Below, piece by piece: positions 16,216 through 24,878 of a stretch of DNA of 33,039 bases. A program made the translations under genes and the position numbers. The stretch is taken from NCBI GenBank assembly GCA_009379995.1, contig WHSR01000067.1, positions 1-33,039 of the forward strand. Direction: 5' to 3'. The notes beneath the pieces were generated by a model. The model saw nothing but the letters and a program-made list of their open reading frames with translations. It was not told the DNA's origin and searched no databases. Within the stretch, counting starts at the first letter, position 1. Each line of letters begins with the position of its first letter. The stretch is from Streptosporangiales bacterium. GTDB taxonomy: Bacteria > Actinomycetota > Actinomycetes > Streptosporangiales > WHSR01.

Positions 16216-17073
16216 TCAGAGGGCGCCTGCCTCCTTGGCGGTGTAGACGGTGGGGTAGATCGGGCGGAACCCGAGCTCGGCGCGGACCCGTCCGGTGTCG
16301 ACGATGCCCTCCCACGGGTCGTCCAACGGCCGGGTTGTCGCGCCCTCCGGCACCGGCTCGTCGTTGAGGTCGAACAGCTCCACGGCGGTGACCGGGGCGT
16401 CGTCCGCGGCGTTGTACGTGCGGCCGTCCACTCCCTCGGCGCGCAGCGCCCGGATCAGCGCCTGCCCGGCGTCGGCGTGGTGGATCATGTGCAGCCGTTG
16501 ATGCGCCGGCCAGCCTTCCGCCCACCGCAGCGACTCGGCCAGGTGGGGATCGCCCTCGCCGTACACGAACGCGAGCCGCACGGTCCGCAGGCCGAGGCCG
16601 TCGGTGCGCTGCAGCTCCCGCAGCGCCTCCTCCGCCGCCGCCTTGCTTCTCGGGTAGACGTGTTCGGCGGGGCGGAGCTCGTCGTCCTCCCGGACGGGGC
16701 GACCCCGACCCGGTCCGTACACGAGGTTCGTGCTGGCGAACACGAACCGGGCGACACCGGCTCGCAGCGACGCCTGGGCAAGCTGCACGGCCGCGGTCTG
16801 GTTGACGGCGACCGCCTCCTCGTCGGTCGCGCCACGGGTGAACGCCGTGAGCACCACCGCGAGGTGGACCACCGCGTCGACGCCCTCGGTGATGCGCTTC
16901 AGCGTGTCGGTGTCGCGCAGGTCACCGTCAACGACGTCGGCTCCGCGCCGGCTCAGGTGCGCCGCGCGATCGGCGTTCCGTACCAGCACGCGGACCTCCT
17001 CCCCGCGGTCCAGCAGGCGGGGCACGAAGCGGCTCCCGACGCGCCCGGTGACGCCGGTCACGAGCGTGGTCAT
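16216..17073 (-). CDS. NAD(P)-dependent epimerase/dehydratase (extended SDR)
   Basis: A 285-residue extended short-chain dehydrogenase/reductase of the NAD-dependent epimerase family. The Rossmann motif is LVTGVTGRVGSRF (4-16). The active site comprises Ser114/Thr115 (FVFASTNLVYG) and the Tyr140-x3-Lys144 pair (VYPRSKAAAEEAL). The C-terminal half contains the VRLAFVYGEGDPHLAESLRW and TYNAADDAPVTAVELF segments. Nucleotide-sugar or small carbonyl substrates are possible, but nothing in the neighbourhood decides. GGAGGAGG lies about 10 bases before the ATG. The gene lies directly downstream of, and in line with, a truncated MFS transporter whose 3' part has been lost up to the edge of this gene. 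Confidence 0.9.
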   Translation of the reverse strand: MTTLVTGVTGRVGSRFVPRLLDRGEEVRVLVRNADRAAHLSRRGADVVDGDLRDTDTLKRITEGVDAVVHLAVVLTAFTRGATDEEAVAVNQTAAVQLAQASLRAGVARFVFASTNLVYGPGRGRPVREDDELRPAEHVYPRSKAAAEEALRELQRTDGLGLRTVRLAFVYGEGDPHLAESLRWAEGWPAHQRLHMIHHADAGQALIRALRAEGVDGRTYNAADDAPVTAVELFDLNDEPVPEGATTRPLDDPWEGIVDTGRVRAELGFRPIYPTVYTAKEAGAL

Positions 17074-17100
17074 GATGGAACAACCTCCTCCGGGTACGAA

Positions 17101-17472
17101 TGGGATGGCGACGGCGCACGGCGAACGCTACGGCCGCCAGCGCCCCGGCCAGCGCGCTCGCGGCGGCGAAGCCGCCCACCGCGAACACTACGGCCGCCAG
17201 CGCCCCGGCCAGCGCGCTCGCGGCGGCGAAGCCGCCCACCGCGAACACCAACGCCGCTCGCTTGCCGACCTGGTCGAGCCAGCGCCCGCCGGGTAGCAGC
17301 AACCGATGAGCGGCAGCATGTAGCCGAGCGCCACCCATTCGGTGACGCTCGGCCGTGTTCCGAAGTCCTCCTCGAGGGTCGGCAGCGCGACGGTGACGAT
17401 GCTGAGGTCCAGCGTCGCCATGTAGACCGTGAGGCCCATCGCGACCACCAGCGACCAACTGTTACGTTCCAA
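17101..17472 (-). pseudogene. Truncated, frameshifted MFS transporter
   Basis: The minus strand starts as a drug-efflux-type MFS protein: NSWSLVVAMGLTVYMATLDL, SIVTVALPTLEEDFG, TEWVALGYMLPLIG. This is transmembrane helix 1 and the start of helix 2. Around 17303-17310 the frame must shift by one missing base to continue as LLLPGGRWLDQVGKRAALVF and the following hydrophobic helix. That helix is duplicated in frame by a 60-bp tandem repeat, and the similarity then stops about 30 bp before the epimerase gene. Only about 110 of roughly 450 residues remain. The likely original start is TTG 17472-17470 with GAGGAAGAG before it. The divergent MarR gene probably regulated this pump, so the regulator has outlived its target. 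Confidence 0.8.
17121..17240. repeat. 60-bp tandem duplication
   Basis: The two units, 17121-17180 and 17181-17240, are identical except for one base (17127 G versus 17187 A). The first 7 bases of a third copy follow at 17241. The unit is 20 codons long and duplicates one hydrophobic helix of the broken MFS transporter in frame. The one mismatch suggests a recent event. Confidence 0.95.
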
Positions 17473-17496
17473 GGGCTCTTCCTCGCGTGATGAGCT

Positions 17497-17510
17497 GGCT
17501 ATCATTAGCC
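17497..17510. promoter_or_regulatory. MarR operator candidate 1 (GGCTA-N4-TAGCC)
   Basis: A perfect 5-base inverted repeat with a 4-base spacer lies in the 130-bp divergent gap between the MFS remnant and marR, close to the MFS start. It is AT-richer than its flanks. A partner site with the same spacer and a related TTAG half lies 36 bp away. Confidence 0.45.
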
Positions 17511-17532
17511 GCAAAACGACGCCAGAGGGAAA

Positions 17533-17548
17533 CGTTAGTCGGCTAACG
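17533..17548. promoter_or_regulatory. MarR operator candidate 2 (CGTTAG-N4-CTAACG)
   Basis: A perfect 6-base inverted repeat with a 4-base spacer, 54 bp upstream of the marR ATG. A 16-bp palindrome in a divergent marR promoter is the expected form of a MarR operator; binding is inferred. Confidence 0.6.
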
Positions 17549-17602
17549 ATATTCCTGTCAACCGGCCTCTCTTGGAGAGGCGAACAGCAAGAGGACGACG
17601 CC

Positions 17603-18046
17603 ATGAGCGACGCGCGGTCCCAGTGGCTGAGCGACGACTTCCAGCCCGCCTTCTGGACCGCCAAGCGGGCGATGGTGGAGGCCGCCGAGGCGGCTTACCG
17701 CCGGCACGGGGTGCGGGAGGGCCAGCAGTTCATCCTCATGTGCCTGTGGGAGGAGGACGGCCTCACCCCTGGCGAGATCGCGCGGCGGCTCGGCCTGGCG
17801 ACCCCGACCGTGACCAAGGCCACCAAGCGCATGGAGCCCGCCGGCCTGGTGGTCCGCAAGCCGCATCCGAGCGATGCCCGGCTGGTCCTCATCTACCTCA
17901 CCGACCGGGGACGCAACCTGGAGAAGGTGCTGGACGAGGAAATGCGCCGGCTGTCCGGGCGGGCACTGCGGACGCTGAGTGAGGAGGAGCAGGCCCAGTT
18001 CATCCGCTTCCTCCACGAGCTGCGCCGCAATCTCACCGACGCCTGA
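17603..18046 (+). CDS. MarR-family transcriptional regulator
   Basis: A 147-residue winged-helix repressor of the MarR family. The helix-turn-helix is GLTPGEIARRLGLATPTVTK, followed by the wing with the conserved HPSDARLVLIYLTDRGRNLE. Helices at both ends (residues 10-35 and 105-145) would form the dimer. MarR proteins release DNA on binding phenolic or other small ligands, or on oxidation. AGAGG precedes ATG 17603 at a suitable distance. It is divergent from the truncated MFS transporter, with two palindromes between them, the usual arrangement of a MarR-controlled efflux pump. The gene appears intact although its target is broken. Confidence 0.93.
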   Translation: MSDARSQWLSDDFQPAFWTAKRAMVEAAEAAYRRHGVREGQQFILMCLWEEDGLTPGEIARRLGLATPTVTKATKRMEPAGLVVRKPHPSDARLVLIYLTDRGRNLEKVLDEEMRRLSGRALRTLSEEEQAQFIRFLHELRRNLTDA

Positions 18047-18074
18047 TGCCTGGCGCCAACCGCCTCCGCGGGCG

Positions 18075-19607
18075 TCACAGCCGCCGGCGACCGGCGTGCC
18101 GGCCGCGGCGTCGAGCGGGACGCCCGCCCACGACGGCGAGCGCGCTGTGCCGTCGCCCGTATATCGCGTAGATCAGCGCTCCCAGGGCCATCCAGGCCGC
18201 GAAGTACGCCCAGGTCATGAGCGTCATATTCAGCATGAGCCAGCAGGTGACCACTATCGCGAGGACCGGTACGACGGGCACGCCGGGTACGCGGAATCCG
18301 CGGGGGACCTCTGGATGGGTGCGCCGCAGGACGAGCACCCCCGCGGAGACGAAGACGAACGCGAACAGCGTGCCGATCACCACCAGTTGCTGGAGCGTGA
18401 GCACGTCGACGAACTGGGAGAGCAGGATGGTGATGATGCCGATCACCACGGCGGCTCGGGTCGGCGCGCCGTAGCGGCGGTCCACCGCCGCCAGGCCCCG
18501 GGGCAGAAGGCCGTCCCGGGCGATCGAGAACACCACCCGGGTGAGCCCGACGAGGACCACGAGGACGACTGTGGTCAGGCCGAGGACGGCGCCCACATCG
18601 ATGACGCGGCCCATGGTTCCGGCGCCGACCTGTCGGAAGGCGGCGGCGAGCGAAGCGTCCTCGTTGAGTGCGTCGTAGCGGACCATGCCGACCATCACGA
18701 CGGCGACGCCGAGGTAGAGCAGGATCGTCAGGCCCAGGCTGCCGAGCATGCCGCGAGGTATGTCGCGCGGCGCATCGGCGGTCTCCTCCGCCGCCGTGGC
18801 GAGGATGTCGAAGCCGAGGTAGGAGAAGGCGATCACCGAGGTGGCGGCGAAGACCCCGAAGAGCCCGAAGGCCCCCGGCGAGGTGCCGAGGAGCGCGCCG
18901 AACACAGTGCCCCCCGTGGGGTCGACCGAGGGTTGGGTCGGTGGCACGAACGGGGTGTAGTTGTCGGTCTCGACGTGGGGAAGGCCCACGACGATGACGA
19001 GCCCGATGACCACCACCTTGGCGAGCACCAGAAACCACAGCAGGCCGAGGCCCATCCGAGCTCCGAGCGCCACCACGGCGGTCAGCAGGACCAGGATCAG
19101 CAAGGTAAGTAGATCGAAGCCGGTGGGCTGTCCGACCATCCCCTCGAGGCTGGAAGGGACCTGGACTCCGAAGTCATGCAGGGTCTCCAGCGCGTACAGG
19201 GACCAGGCCCGGGAGACCGCTGCCGCGGCGAGCAGCATCTCCAGGATCAGCGACCAACCGATCACCCACGCCCACAGCTCGCCGAAGATCACATAGCTGA
19301 ACGAGTACGCGCTGCCGGCGACCGGCATGGTCGAGGACAGCTCGGCGTAGGACAGCGCGGAGAGCAGGCAGGCGAACCCGGCGATGACAAAGGACACGAT
19401 GACCGCGGGGCCCGCCATGGTCGCCGCCTGCACCCCGGCGATCGTGAAGATTCCCGAGCCGATCATCACGCCGAGGCCCAGCACGATCAGGTCCTTGCGC
19501 TGGTAGACACGGCGTAGCCGGTGCCTGCCGCCGTACGGCCGGCCGGTGGCCTCCTCCACCGGCAGCCGGCGGAGCACGGTGTTCCGATCCCGAACTCCGA
19601 CAGCCAT
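18075..19607 (-). CDS. APC-superfamily amino acid permease (CAT type)
   Basis: A 510-residue integral membrane transporter of the amino acid-polyamine-organocation superfamily, closest in look to the cationic amino acid transporter (CAT/YfnA) branch. The substrate-binding start LGLGVMIGSGIFTIAGVQAA (helix 1) and the CLLSALSYAELSSTMPVAGS segment (helix 3) are diagnostic. FSYLGFDILATAAEETADAP marks helix 6 and its loop, and RDIPRGMLGSL follows. About 12 hydrophobic helices can be traced, and the C-terminus is short and Arg-rich. ATG 19607 has GGTGG about 8 bases upstream; GTG 19619 is less likely. Substrate specificity cannot be told. It converges with marR and does not look like part of an operon. 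Confidence 0.93.
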   Translation of the reverse strand: MAVGVRDRNTVLRRLPVEEATGRPYGGRHRLRRVYQRKDLIVLGLGVMIGSGIFTIAGVQAATMAGPAVIVSFVIAGFACLLSALSYAELSSTMPVAGSAYSFSYVIFGELWAWVIGWSLILEMLLAAAAVSRAWSLYALETLHDFGVQVPSSLEGMVGQPTGFDLLTLLILVLLTAVVALGARMGLGLLWFLVLAKVVVIGLVIVVGLPHVETDNYTPFVPPTQPSVDPTGGTVFGALLGTSPGAFGLFGVFAATSVIAFSYLGFDILATAAEETADAPRDIPRGMLGSLGLTILLYLGVAVVMVGMVRYDALNEDASLAAAFRQVGAGTMGRVIDVGAVLGLTTVVLVVLVGLTRVVFSIARDGLLPRGLAAVDRRYGAPTRAAVVIGIITILLSQFVDVLTLQQLVVIGTLFAFVFVSAGVLVLRRTHPEVPRGFRVPGVPVVPVLAIVVTCWLMLNMTLMTWAYFAAWMALGALIYAIYGRRHSALAVVGGRPARRRGRHAGRRRL

Positions 19608-19726
19608 CCGTACGACCACCTTGCCCTCTGTTGCTACGACTTTCCCGGTGAGGACCTAAGACTTACTAAATGACCAGATATGTGCAAGCTCGCCCCCTGT
19701 TACAACTCGGAGACGGTGCCGGGACG

Positions 19727-19732
19727 TAGCCT
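19727..19732 (+). promoter_or_regulatory. -10 element of a leaderless transcript
   Basis: TAGCCT ends exactly 6 bases before the GTG start of the VOC protein, which has no ribosome site. This is the spacing of actinobacterial leaderless promoters. No good -35 was found at the usual distance. The same TAGCCT-N6-GTG arrangement precedes the LuxR gene. Confidence 0.55.
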
Positions 19733-19738
19733 GCGGAC

Positions 19739-20137
19739 GTGGATCGCGTCGGCTACGTCATCCTGTACGTCACCGACCTGCGCGCCTCGATCGCCTTCTA
19801 CCGGGACGTCGTGGGCCTGCCCTTCAAGTTCGAGGACGCCGGGTACGCGGAGTTCGCCATGCACGGGACGAGGTTCGCCCTGTACGAGCGGCGCCGCGCG
19901 GAATGGCTTGTGGACTCCGAGGTCGCGCTCGGTCCCGCGGCAGAGGTCGCGTTCGTCGTCGACGACGTCGACGCGCACGCGGAACGGCTGACGGAGCTGG
20001 GTGCGCGGATCCTCAGCGGACCTGCCGACCGGCCGTGGGGCCACCGTACGCTGCACGTCGCCGACCCGGACGGGTTCGTCGTGGAGTTCGCCCAGGAGAT
20101 ACCCCGCCGGCGCTCCCGCCGACCCGCCCGAGGGTGA
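19739..20137 (+). CDS. VOC (glyoxalase/bleomycin-resistance) superfamily protein
   Basis: A 132-residue single-module pair of beta-alpha-beta-beta-beta units of the vicinal-oxygen-chelate fold. The start VGYVILYVTDLRASIAFYRD then VVGLPFKFEDAGYAEFAMHG is typical, and the second half has VAFVVDDVDAHAERLTELGA and HVADPDGFVVEFAQ. The last residues are a basic tail (RRRSRRPARG). These proteins include glyoxalases, dioxygenases and antibiotic-binding proteins; the substrate is unknown. GTG 19739 is supported by the leaderless -10 element in front. It is a single gene between the APC permease and the lipoprotein pair. Confidence 0.9.
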   Translation: MDRVGYVILYVTDLRASIAFYRDVVGLPFKFEDAGYAEFAMHGTRFALYERRRAEWLVDSEVALGPAAEVAFVVDDVDAHAERLTELGARILSGPADRPWGHRTLHVADPDGFVVEFAQEIPRRRSRRPARG

Positions 20138-20165
20138 CCTGCGGGTACGCCGGGATCCCGGGCGG

Positions 20166-20732
20166 TTACCGGTCGACCAGGAAGTCGTCGCGGTAGCCCA
20201 TGCCGTACTCCACATGCTGGCGTTGAGACACCGACGCGCAGGGTCCGGAGACCGTGATGCGGACCGTCTTCTCCGTGTGGATCCTCAGGGTCAGATCACC
20301 CCTGCTGGCCTGCAAGGCGTCATGTGCGTCGTTCCGGACGATGACCCAGCGCAGACGCTTCAGTCCTGGCCGAATCTCCGCGAGGAAGGCGCGGCCGGCA
20401 ACACCTTGCGGGGGGTCGACCTGGCTCGTGGCCCCGTACGACCAGGTGGCCCCGTCCACGGGCCATCGCTCTTCGTTTCCGGCGCCACTGCATTCGTGGT
20501 ACTCGCCATGGGCGAAAAGGGGGACCGCGCCCGCTGACCGGAGTTGCTCGATCACCTTGGGAAACGCCTCCAGCGCTGCGTCCCGCTGCTGCGCCGGCGT
20601 CGGCAGGTTGGGATCTCGGACGTACGCCGATTCCTGAGTGCCGATGCAGCCGCCCGCCGCGATAAAGATGCTCGCCATCGCCGACAGCGCAGCTGCACGC
20701 ATCGGCCTGCCAGGCAGCCTATCGGCGATCAC
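20166..20732 (-). CDS. Putative lipoprotein, second of a tandem pair
   Basis: A 188-residue exported protein. A basic N-terminus and hydrophobic stretch (MRAAALSAMASIFIA) end in the lipobox AAGGC, predicting a lipid-anchored protein outside the membrane. It is a divergent paralogue of the gene just upstream: both have a (P)xPxxQ/E...PKVxEQLRxAGxxP helix after the anchor, a cysteine in the middle, a xxRPGLKRLRW-like segment, and a GPC...SxxxxHxxYG C-terminal motif. The start is GTG 20732, which overlaps the preceding stop (GTGA), so the pair is co-translated. I do not recognise a characterised family. Pairing of the mid cysteine with the GPC cysteine is possible. Confidence 0.75.
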   Translation of the reverse strand: MIADRLPGRPMRAAALSAMASIFIAAGGCIGTQESAYVRDPNLPTPAQQRDAALEAFPKVIEQLRSAGAVPLFAHGEYHECSGAGNEERWPVDGATWSYGATSQVDPPQGVAGRAFLAEIRPGLKRLRWVIVRNDAHDALQASRGDLTLRIHTEKTVRITVSGPCASVSQRQHVEYGMGYRDDFLVDR

Positions 20733-21343
20733 GGTTTCGCATCTCCTCTTGGCGACCACCTCTGCGCGCTCAGCGGGATGCGATCGGTGTCATGCTCGCG
20801 GGCGCCGTAGGCCTCGTGCTCTTCCTCGGATGTCGGCACGCACGGTCCCTTGATCTCGATCCGATCGAGGAAGATCCGCATCAGCAGCAGGTCGTGTTCC
20901 GCTTCGATTTCCGCGACCGCTCCGGTGAAGTCGCGGCGTTCGTTGACACCGCGGGTCGGCCTCATGGTCCAGCCGAGACGCTCGAGATCGGGTTCCACCC
21001 TCGCCAGGAGCTGACGAGGGTCTTCCGTCGTGATGTCGAGGTCCCCGTGTGCCTCGTACCTCCAGGCGACGGCATAGTCCCCCGGGAACTCGTCGTTCAG
21101 CCGGTCCGGGCAACGCGAGAACCTGCCGACGGCACCTTCAGGGGTTTCAGGGGTAACTCCGGCCGCCCGAAGCTGCTCCATCACCTTGGGCAGCAGCCGC
21201 TGGATCTCGTGGGCGGTTCGCTCCGGGGACGGCAGATCGGCATCCCGCTCGATGAACCGATCGCCACAACCGGACATCAGCAGGACCAGCAACGGGGCGA
21301 CCATCAGGCCCGGGGTCGCGGACCTCGCCCGGAGGGAACCCAT
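20729..21343 (-). CDS. Putative lipoprotein, first of a tandem pair
   Basis: A 204-residue protein with a lipoprotein signal (MGSLRARSATPGLMVAPLLV, then LLMSGC lipobox). The mature part starts with charged residues, then SPERTAHEIQRLLPKVMEQL, a cysteine (RFSRCPDRL), the EPDLERLGWTMRPTRG strand and IEIKGPCVPTSEEEHEAYG. It shares this layout with the next gene, so the two arose by duplication. The function is unknown; a small secreted ligand-binding or enzyme-inhibitor-like role cannot be told from sequence. The ATG lacks a strong ribosome site. A third lipoprotein starts divergently 69 bp away. Confidence 0.75.
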   Translation of the reverse strand: MGSLRARSATPGLMVAPLLVLLMSGCGDRFIERDADLPSPERTAHEIQRLLPKVMEQLRAAGVTPETPEGAVGRFSRCPDRLNDEFPGDYAVAWRYEAHGDLDITTEDPRQLLARVEPDLERLGWTMRPTRGVNERRDFTGAVAEIEAEHDLLLMRIFLDRIEIKGPCVPTSEEEHEAYGAREHDTDRIPLSAQRWSPRGDAKP

Positions 21344-21411
21344 CTACCCAGTATCGTCGCCGGTTGACGAAGCCTTCGGGAATGTCAGGGTCATGCGTGG
21401 TGGGGTGGGAC

Positions 21412-22029
21412 GTGGGTGCGAGGGCGGAAAGGGTCCGAAACGGGCTGGGGGGACATCCCGGCGTACCGCTTGCCCTGGCGTCGTTGGCCGCGTGTGCTCT
21501 GACCGCCCTGGCGGGCTGTGGCCTGCTGAATCGTCCGGGGGAGAACGAACGGTATCCGGCGACGTACGACCTGAGGGAGCCACCGGCACGTGCCGACGTT
21601 GGCATGGCGGACGGCGACAAGGTGGTCGTTCACGAGACGGACGAGAGCCGAGCGGTCACCGTCAGGCTGCCCGAGGGCCACAGCCTGAAGACGGACGTCA
21701 ACCTGGTGACGTTCGACACCTATGGCGCCGGCACCGGTGCCGAGCGGGCCGACCCAACCGGGGCGGACATGCACACCGCCCGGATACCGCTCGACGAAGC
21801 GGCCGAGGTGTTGAGCGCCTCGCTCGACCAGCTCGGCGCGCCGGATGCGGCGGTTCGGCCATGGGTCGATCAAGCGAAGTCGGCGACCGGTACCGATGAC
21901 ATCCGGTCCGAGTACGTCAGAAAGCGGCTGGGTTACCTCACTATGGAGGTACAGGGGCGCTACAGCCCGATGGATCGGCGGGCGAGTGTCGCGTACACGC
22001 TGCACTGGGAGCCCGCCGGCCCCAAGTGA
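21412..22029 (+). CDS. Putative lipoprotein
   Basis: About 205 residues with a signal sequence (PLALASLAACALTALAGC, lipobox LAGC). A mature region follows, with ADVGMADGDKVVVHETDESR and a C-terminal KRLGYLTMEVQGRYSPMDRR strand pair. I do not recognise the family. The start is uncertain: GTG 21412 has a GGTGGGGTGGG tract right before it and gives a normal lipoprotein n-region, while ATG 21382 or TTG 21364 would give a long N-terminal extension. It is divergent from the tandem lipoprotein pair and 13 bp upstream of a broken propeller-like gene that has its own ribosome site, so the two probably form an operon. Confidence 0.65.
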   Translation: MGARAERVRNGLGGHPGVPLALASLAACALTALAGCGLLNRPGENERYPATYDLREPPARADVGMADGDKVVVHETDESRAVTVRLPEGHSLKTDVNLVTFDTYGAGTGAERADPTGADMHTARIPLDEAAEVLSASLDQLGAPDAAVRPWVDQAKSATGTDDIRSEYVRKRLGYLTMEVQGRYSPMDRRASVAYTLHWEPAGPK

Positions 22030-22042
22030 GGAGTGGGGGGTC

Positions 22043-22439
22043 ATGCTCATGCGGGCGCGGTCGCGCGTGGTCTTGGCGGTGGTGGCCGGCCTTGTGGGTG
22101 TGGGGGTAGGCCTCGACGCGAAGGACGGCTCCTGGCAGCGCGGCAAGGGAGTACTCGACCTGGACCTCAAACCGCTTGCCGACGAGCTCACCGCCGGAAC
22201 GGACCTGGTGGTCGACCACGCCGAGGACCGCGACACCCTCGTCGCCACAGACCCAATCCGTTCATCGGCGCCGACGCCCGCGAGGACGACCTCCTGGTGA
22301 CACGCATGGATCCCGGCACAGGAACCCAACGGCGCGCGCCATCGTCGGCGACGTCTGGAGAGCCATGGCGCTGGACGACGGCCGGCTCTTCGTCCAGGAC
22401 CATGGGGACATCACGATCGTCGATGATCGCGATGGGTGA
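22043..22439 (+). pseudogene. Frameshifted secreted protein with beta-propeller-like end
   Basis: It starts well: GGAG and G-rich tract, ATG 22043, a signal-like hydrophobic N-terminus (VVLAVVAGLVGVGVGL), then VLDLDLKPLADELTAGTDLV. The coherent protein then jumps frame near 22251 to continue as PNPFIGADAREDDLLVTRMD, and again near 22325 to continue as RAIVGDVWRAMALDDGRLFV, QDHGDITIVDDRDG and a stop. Both jumps need one added base, so two single bases appear to be missing. The last blocks resemble a PQQ/WD-type propeller blade. Read without shifts, the ORF ends at 22300. Either the gene is decaying or the sequence has errors. It follows a lipoprotein gene and precedes an aldo/keto reductase. 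Confidence 0.55.
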
Positions 22440-22461
22440 TCCAGCCGCGGCTGGTCCCTGT

Positions 22462-22467
22462 TAGCTT
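22462..22467 (+). promoter_or_regulatory. -10 element of a leaderless transcript
   Basis: TAGCTT ends 7 bases before the GTG start of the aldo/keto reductase, which has no ribosome site. The spacing fits a leaderless actinobacterial transcript. No convincing -35 was seen. Confidence 0.45.
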
Positions 22468-22474
22468 CGTTGCC

Positions 22475-23509
<1,035 letters not shown>

Positions 23510-23619
23510 AAAGTGCCGTCTCGGTCGTGACGCCGGTTGCTGGATGTCTTGGCCGGCCGATGACCTGATCAATCACGACTTCGTGTTCTTCGACGCCTCC
23601 GATAATCGCGTCCGAGAAG

Positions 23620-24068
23620 ATGGTGACCGTGAAACAGGATCCAGCGCAAGAAGAAGAGTGGCTCCGGCAGATAAACTTGACCTACGCCGGGTTGACGGGA
23701 ATCGGCGTGCTAATGGTACAGTCGTTCCTCACGGCGACGTCGCTCGACCTGTCCGCCATGATCTGCGTTGTCGCTTTCTCGGTGGCCATCCCGCTCATGG
23801 CTGCCCTTGTGATGGTCAATCTGCAGGAGACTTCCGTCGCCGTATGGCCAATTCAATCCTTGTCGCCATTGCGAGGGTCATCGCACAAAACTGTGCCTTC
23901 ATTGGAGTGGTTGCCGGCTTCTGGCACATACTGTGGATTGCCGGGGTCGGCGTTTTGGCAGGTGGGATCGTTGGGGTGGCGGTTCTTTCTGCGGGCTACG
24001 TGCGCCTGGAACAAAATAGAGAGCCTACGTCCCAGAAAGCGGAAGAGTCCGGCGACTCCGAGTCGTAG
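23620..24068 (+). pseudogene. Small membrane protein split by a frameshift
   Basis: The first part, beginning near EEEWLRQINLTYAGLTGIGV, has two hydrophobic helices (about 16-32 and 38-61 of the ORF) and reads well to LVMVNLQETS. The frame then drifts into nonsense. From about 23840 a different frame (one base missing) gives MANSILVAIARVIAQNCAFI, two more helices, and a hydrophilic tail to the TAG at 24066-24068. Joined, this is a 4-helix protein of about 150 residues. I do not recognise the family. The GC content is lower than its neighbours. It may be a decayed gene, a sequencing error, or two overlapping small genes (the second starting at ATG 23849); programmed frameshifting is less likely. 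Confidence 0.5.
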
Positions 24069-24103
24069 CCCCTTCGAAGGTGGGTGTCCGCGGCAGGAGT
24101 CGG

Positions 24104-24742
24104 TCACGGACTCCAGACCATCGTCTGCTGGTGAAGTCGCTTGCCGTCGTGCCTCATGCCGGGGACCAGCGGAGTCGGACCATGCTTGGCAAAGCCCATG
24201 CGTTCGAAGAACCGAACGGCACGGGTGTTCTCGACCAGGGTTTGCAGGTGGCATCCGGGCGAGCCGGTTTCCCTGAGCCGATCGAGCCATCGTTTCATCA
24301 GCCCGTCTGCGGCACCGGTTCCCCGCGCTCGAGGCTCCACGTTGATGTGCAGGTGCGCCGGCCATCGGGCATCGTCGATGCTTCCCGCCGTGGGCTCTCG
24401 CCGTACTGCGGCCCACACCATGTCGACCATGCCGCGAGCGAAGAAGGCCGCGGGTCCGGGCCGGAAGACCAGCCGGTACTTCCTGACGGCCTTCTCGACG
24501 CGCTCGCTGTCGCTGGGAAACTTCGAGCTGTCGAGGCAGCCCGTCAGGTAGCCAACCAAGGCTCCATCGACCACAGCGATGAACAGCGAGTCCGGTTCCA
24601 GGTCCATGTACGGGTCCAGGTAGATGGCAGCCTCGGACTCCTCGTGCCCCCACAACGAAGCAGACGGAGCGCCCTCGCCCGCGCGGCCGAACAGCTCCCG
24701 CAGCTCGGCACGGTCGGTCTCCGCGAAGGTACGGATCTCCAT
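24104..24742 (-). CDS. GNAT-family N-acetyltransferase
   Basis: A 212-residue acyltransferase of the GNAT fold. Core elements are a beta strand with DSLFIAVVDGALVGYLTGCL (51-70), the motif A strand LHINVEPRARGTGAADGLM (131-149) whose RGTGAA loop binds the acetyl-CoA pyrophosphate, and motif B with VENTRAVRFFERMGFAKHG (170-188). The middle insertion (about 71-125) is longer than in minimal GNATs. The acceptor is unknown. ATG 24742 starts exactly at the fold (MEIRTFAETDRAEL), so it is preferred over longer in-frame starts, although the ribosome site is weak. It is divergent from the SDR remnant. Confidence 0.9.
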   Translation of the reverse strand: MEIRTFAETDRAELRELFGRAGEGAPSASLWGHEESEAAIYLDPYMDLEPDSLFIAVVDGALVGYLTGCLDSSKFPSDSERVEKAVRKYRLVFRPGPAAFFARGMVDMVWAAVRREPTAGSIDDARWPAHLHINVEPRARGTGAADGLMKRWLDRLRETGSPGCHLQTLVENTRAVRFFERMGFAKHGPTPLVPGMRHDGKRLHQQTMVWSP

Positions 24743-24878
24743 CACACCCGACCCACTTCCCCAGCGTCTTCCCATCAGATCCGCACAGTTTTCCACGGAG
24801 GCCGATGGGCACAGCCGGTGCCCGGTGTCCTTCGTCACAGCGCCGGTTGAGCGGGAGGTCACCGGGAAGGCAACCAGC

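Noticed and set aside
23835..23850. Programmed ribosomal frameshift in the small membrane protein
   Set aside because: No slippery heptamer or downstream structure is evident, and several nearby genes show the same type of one-base loss, so error or decay is simpler.
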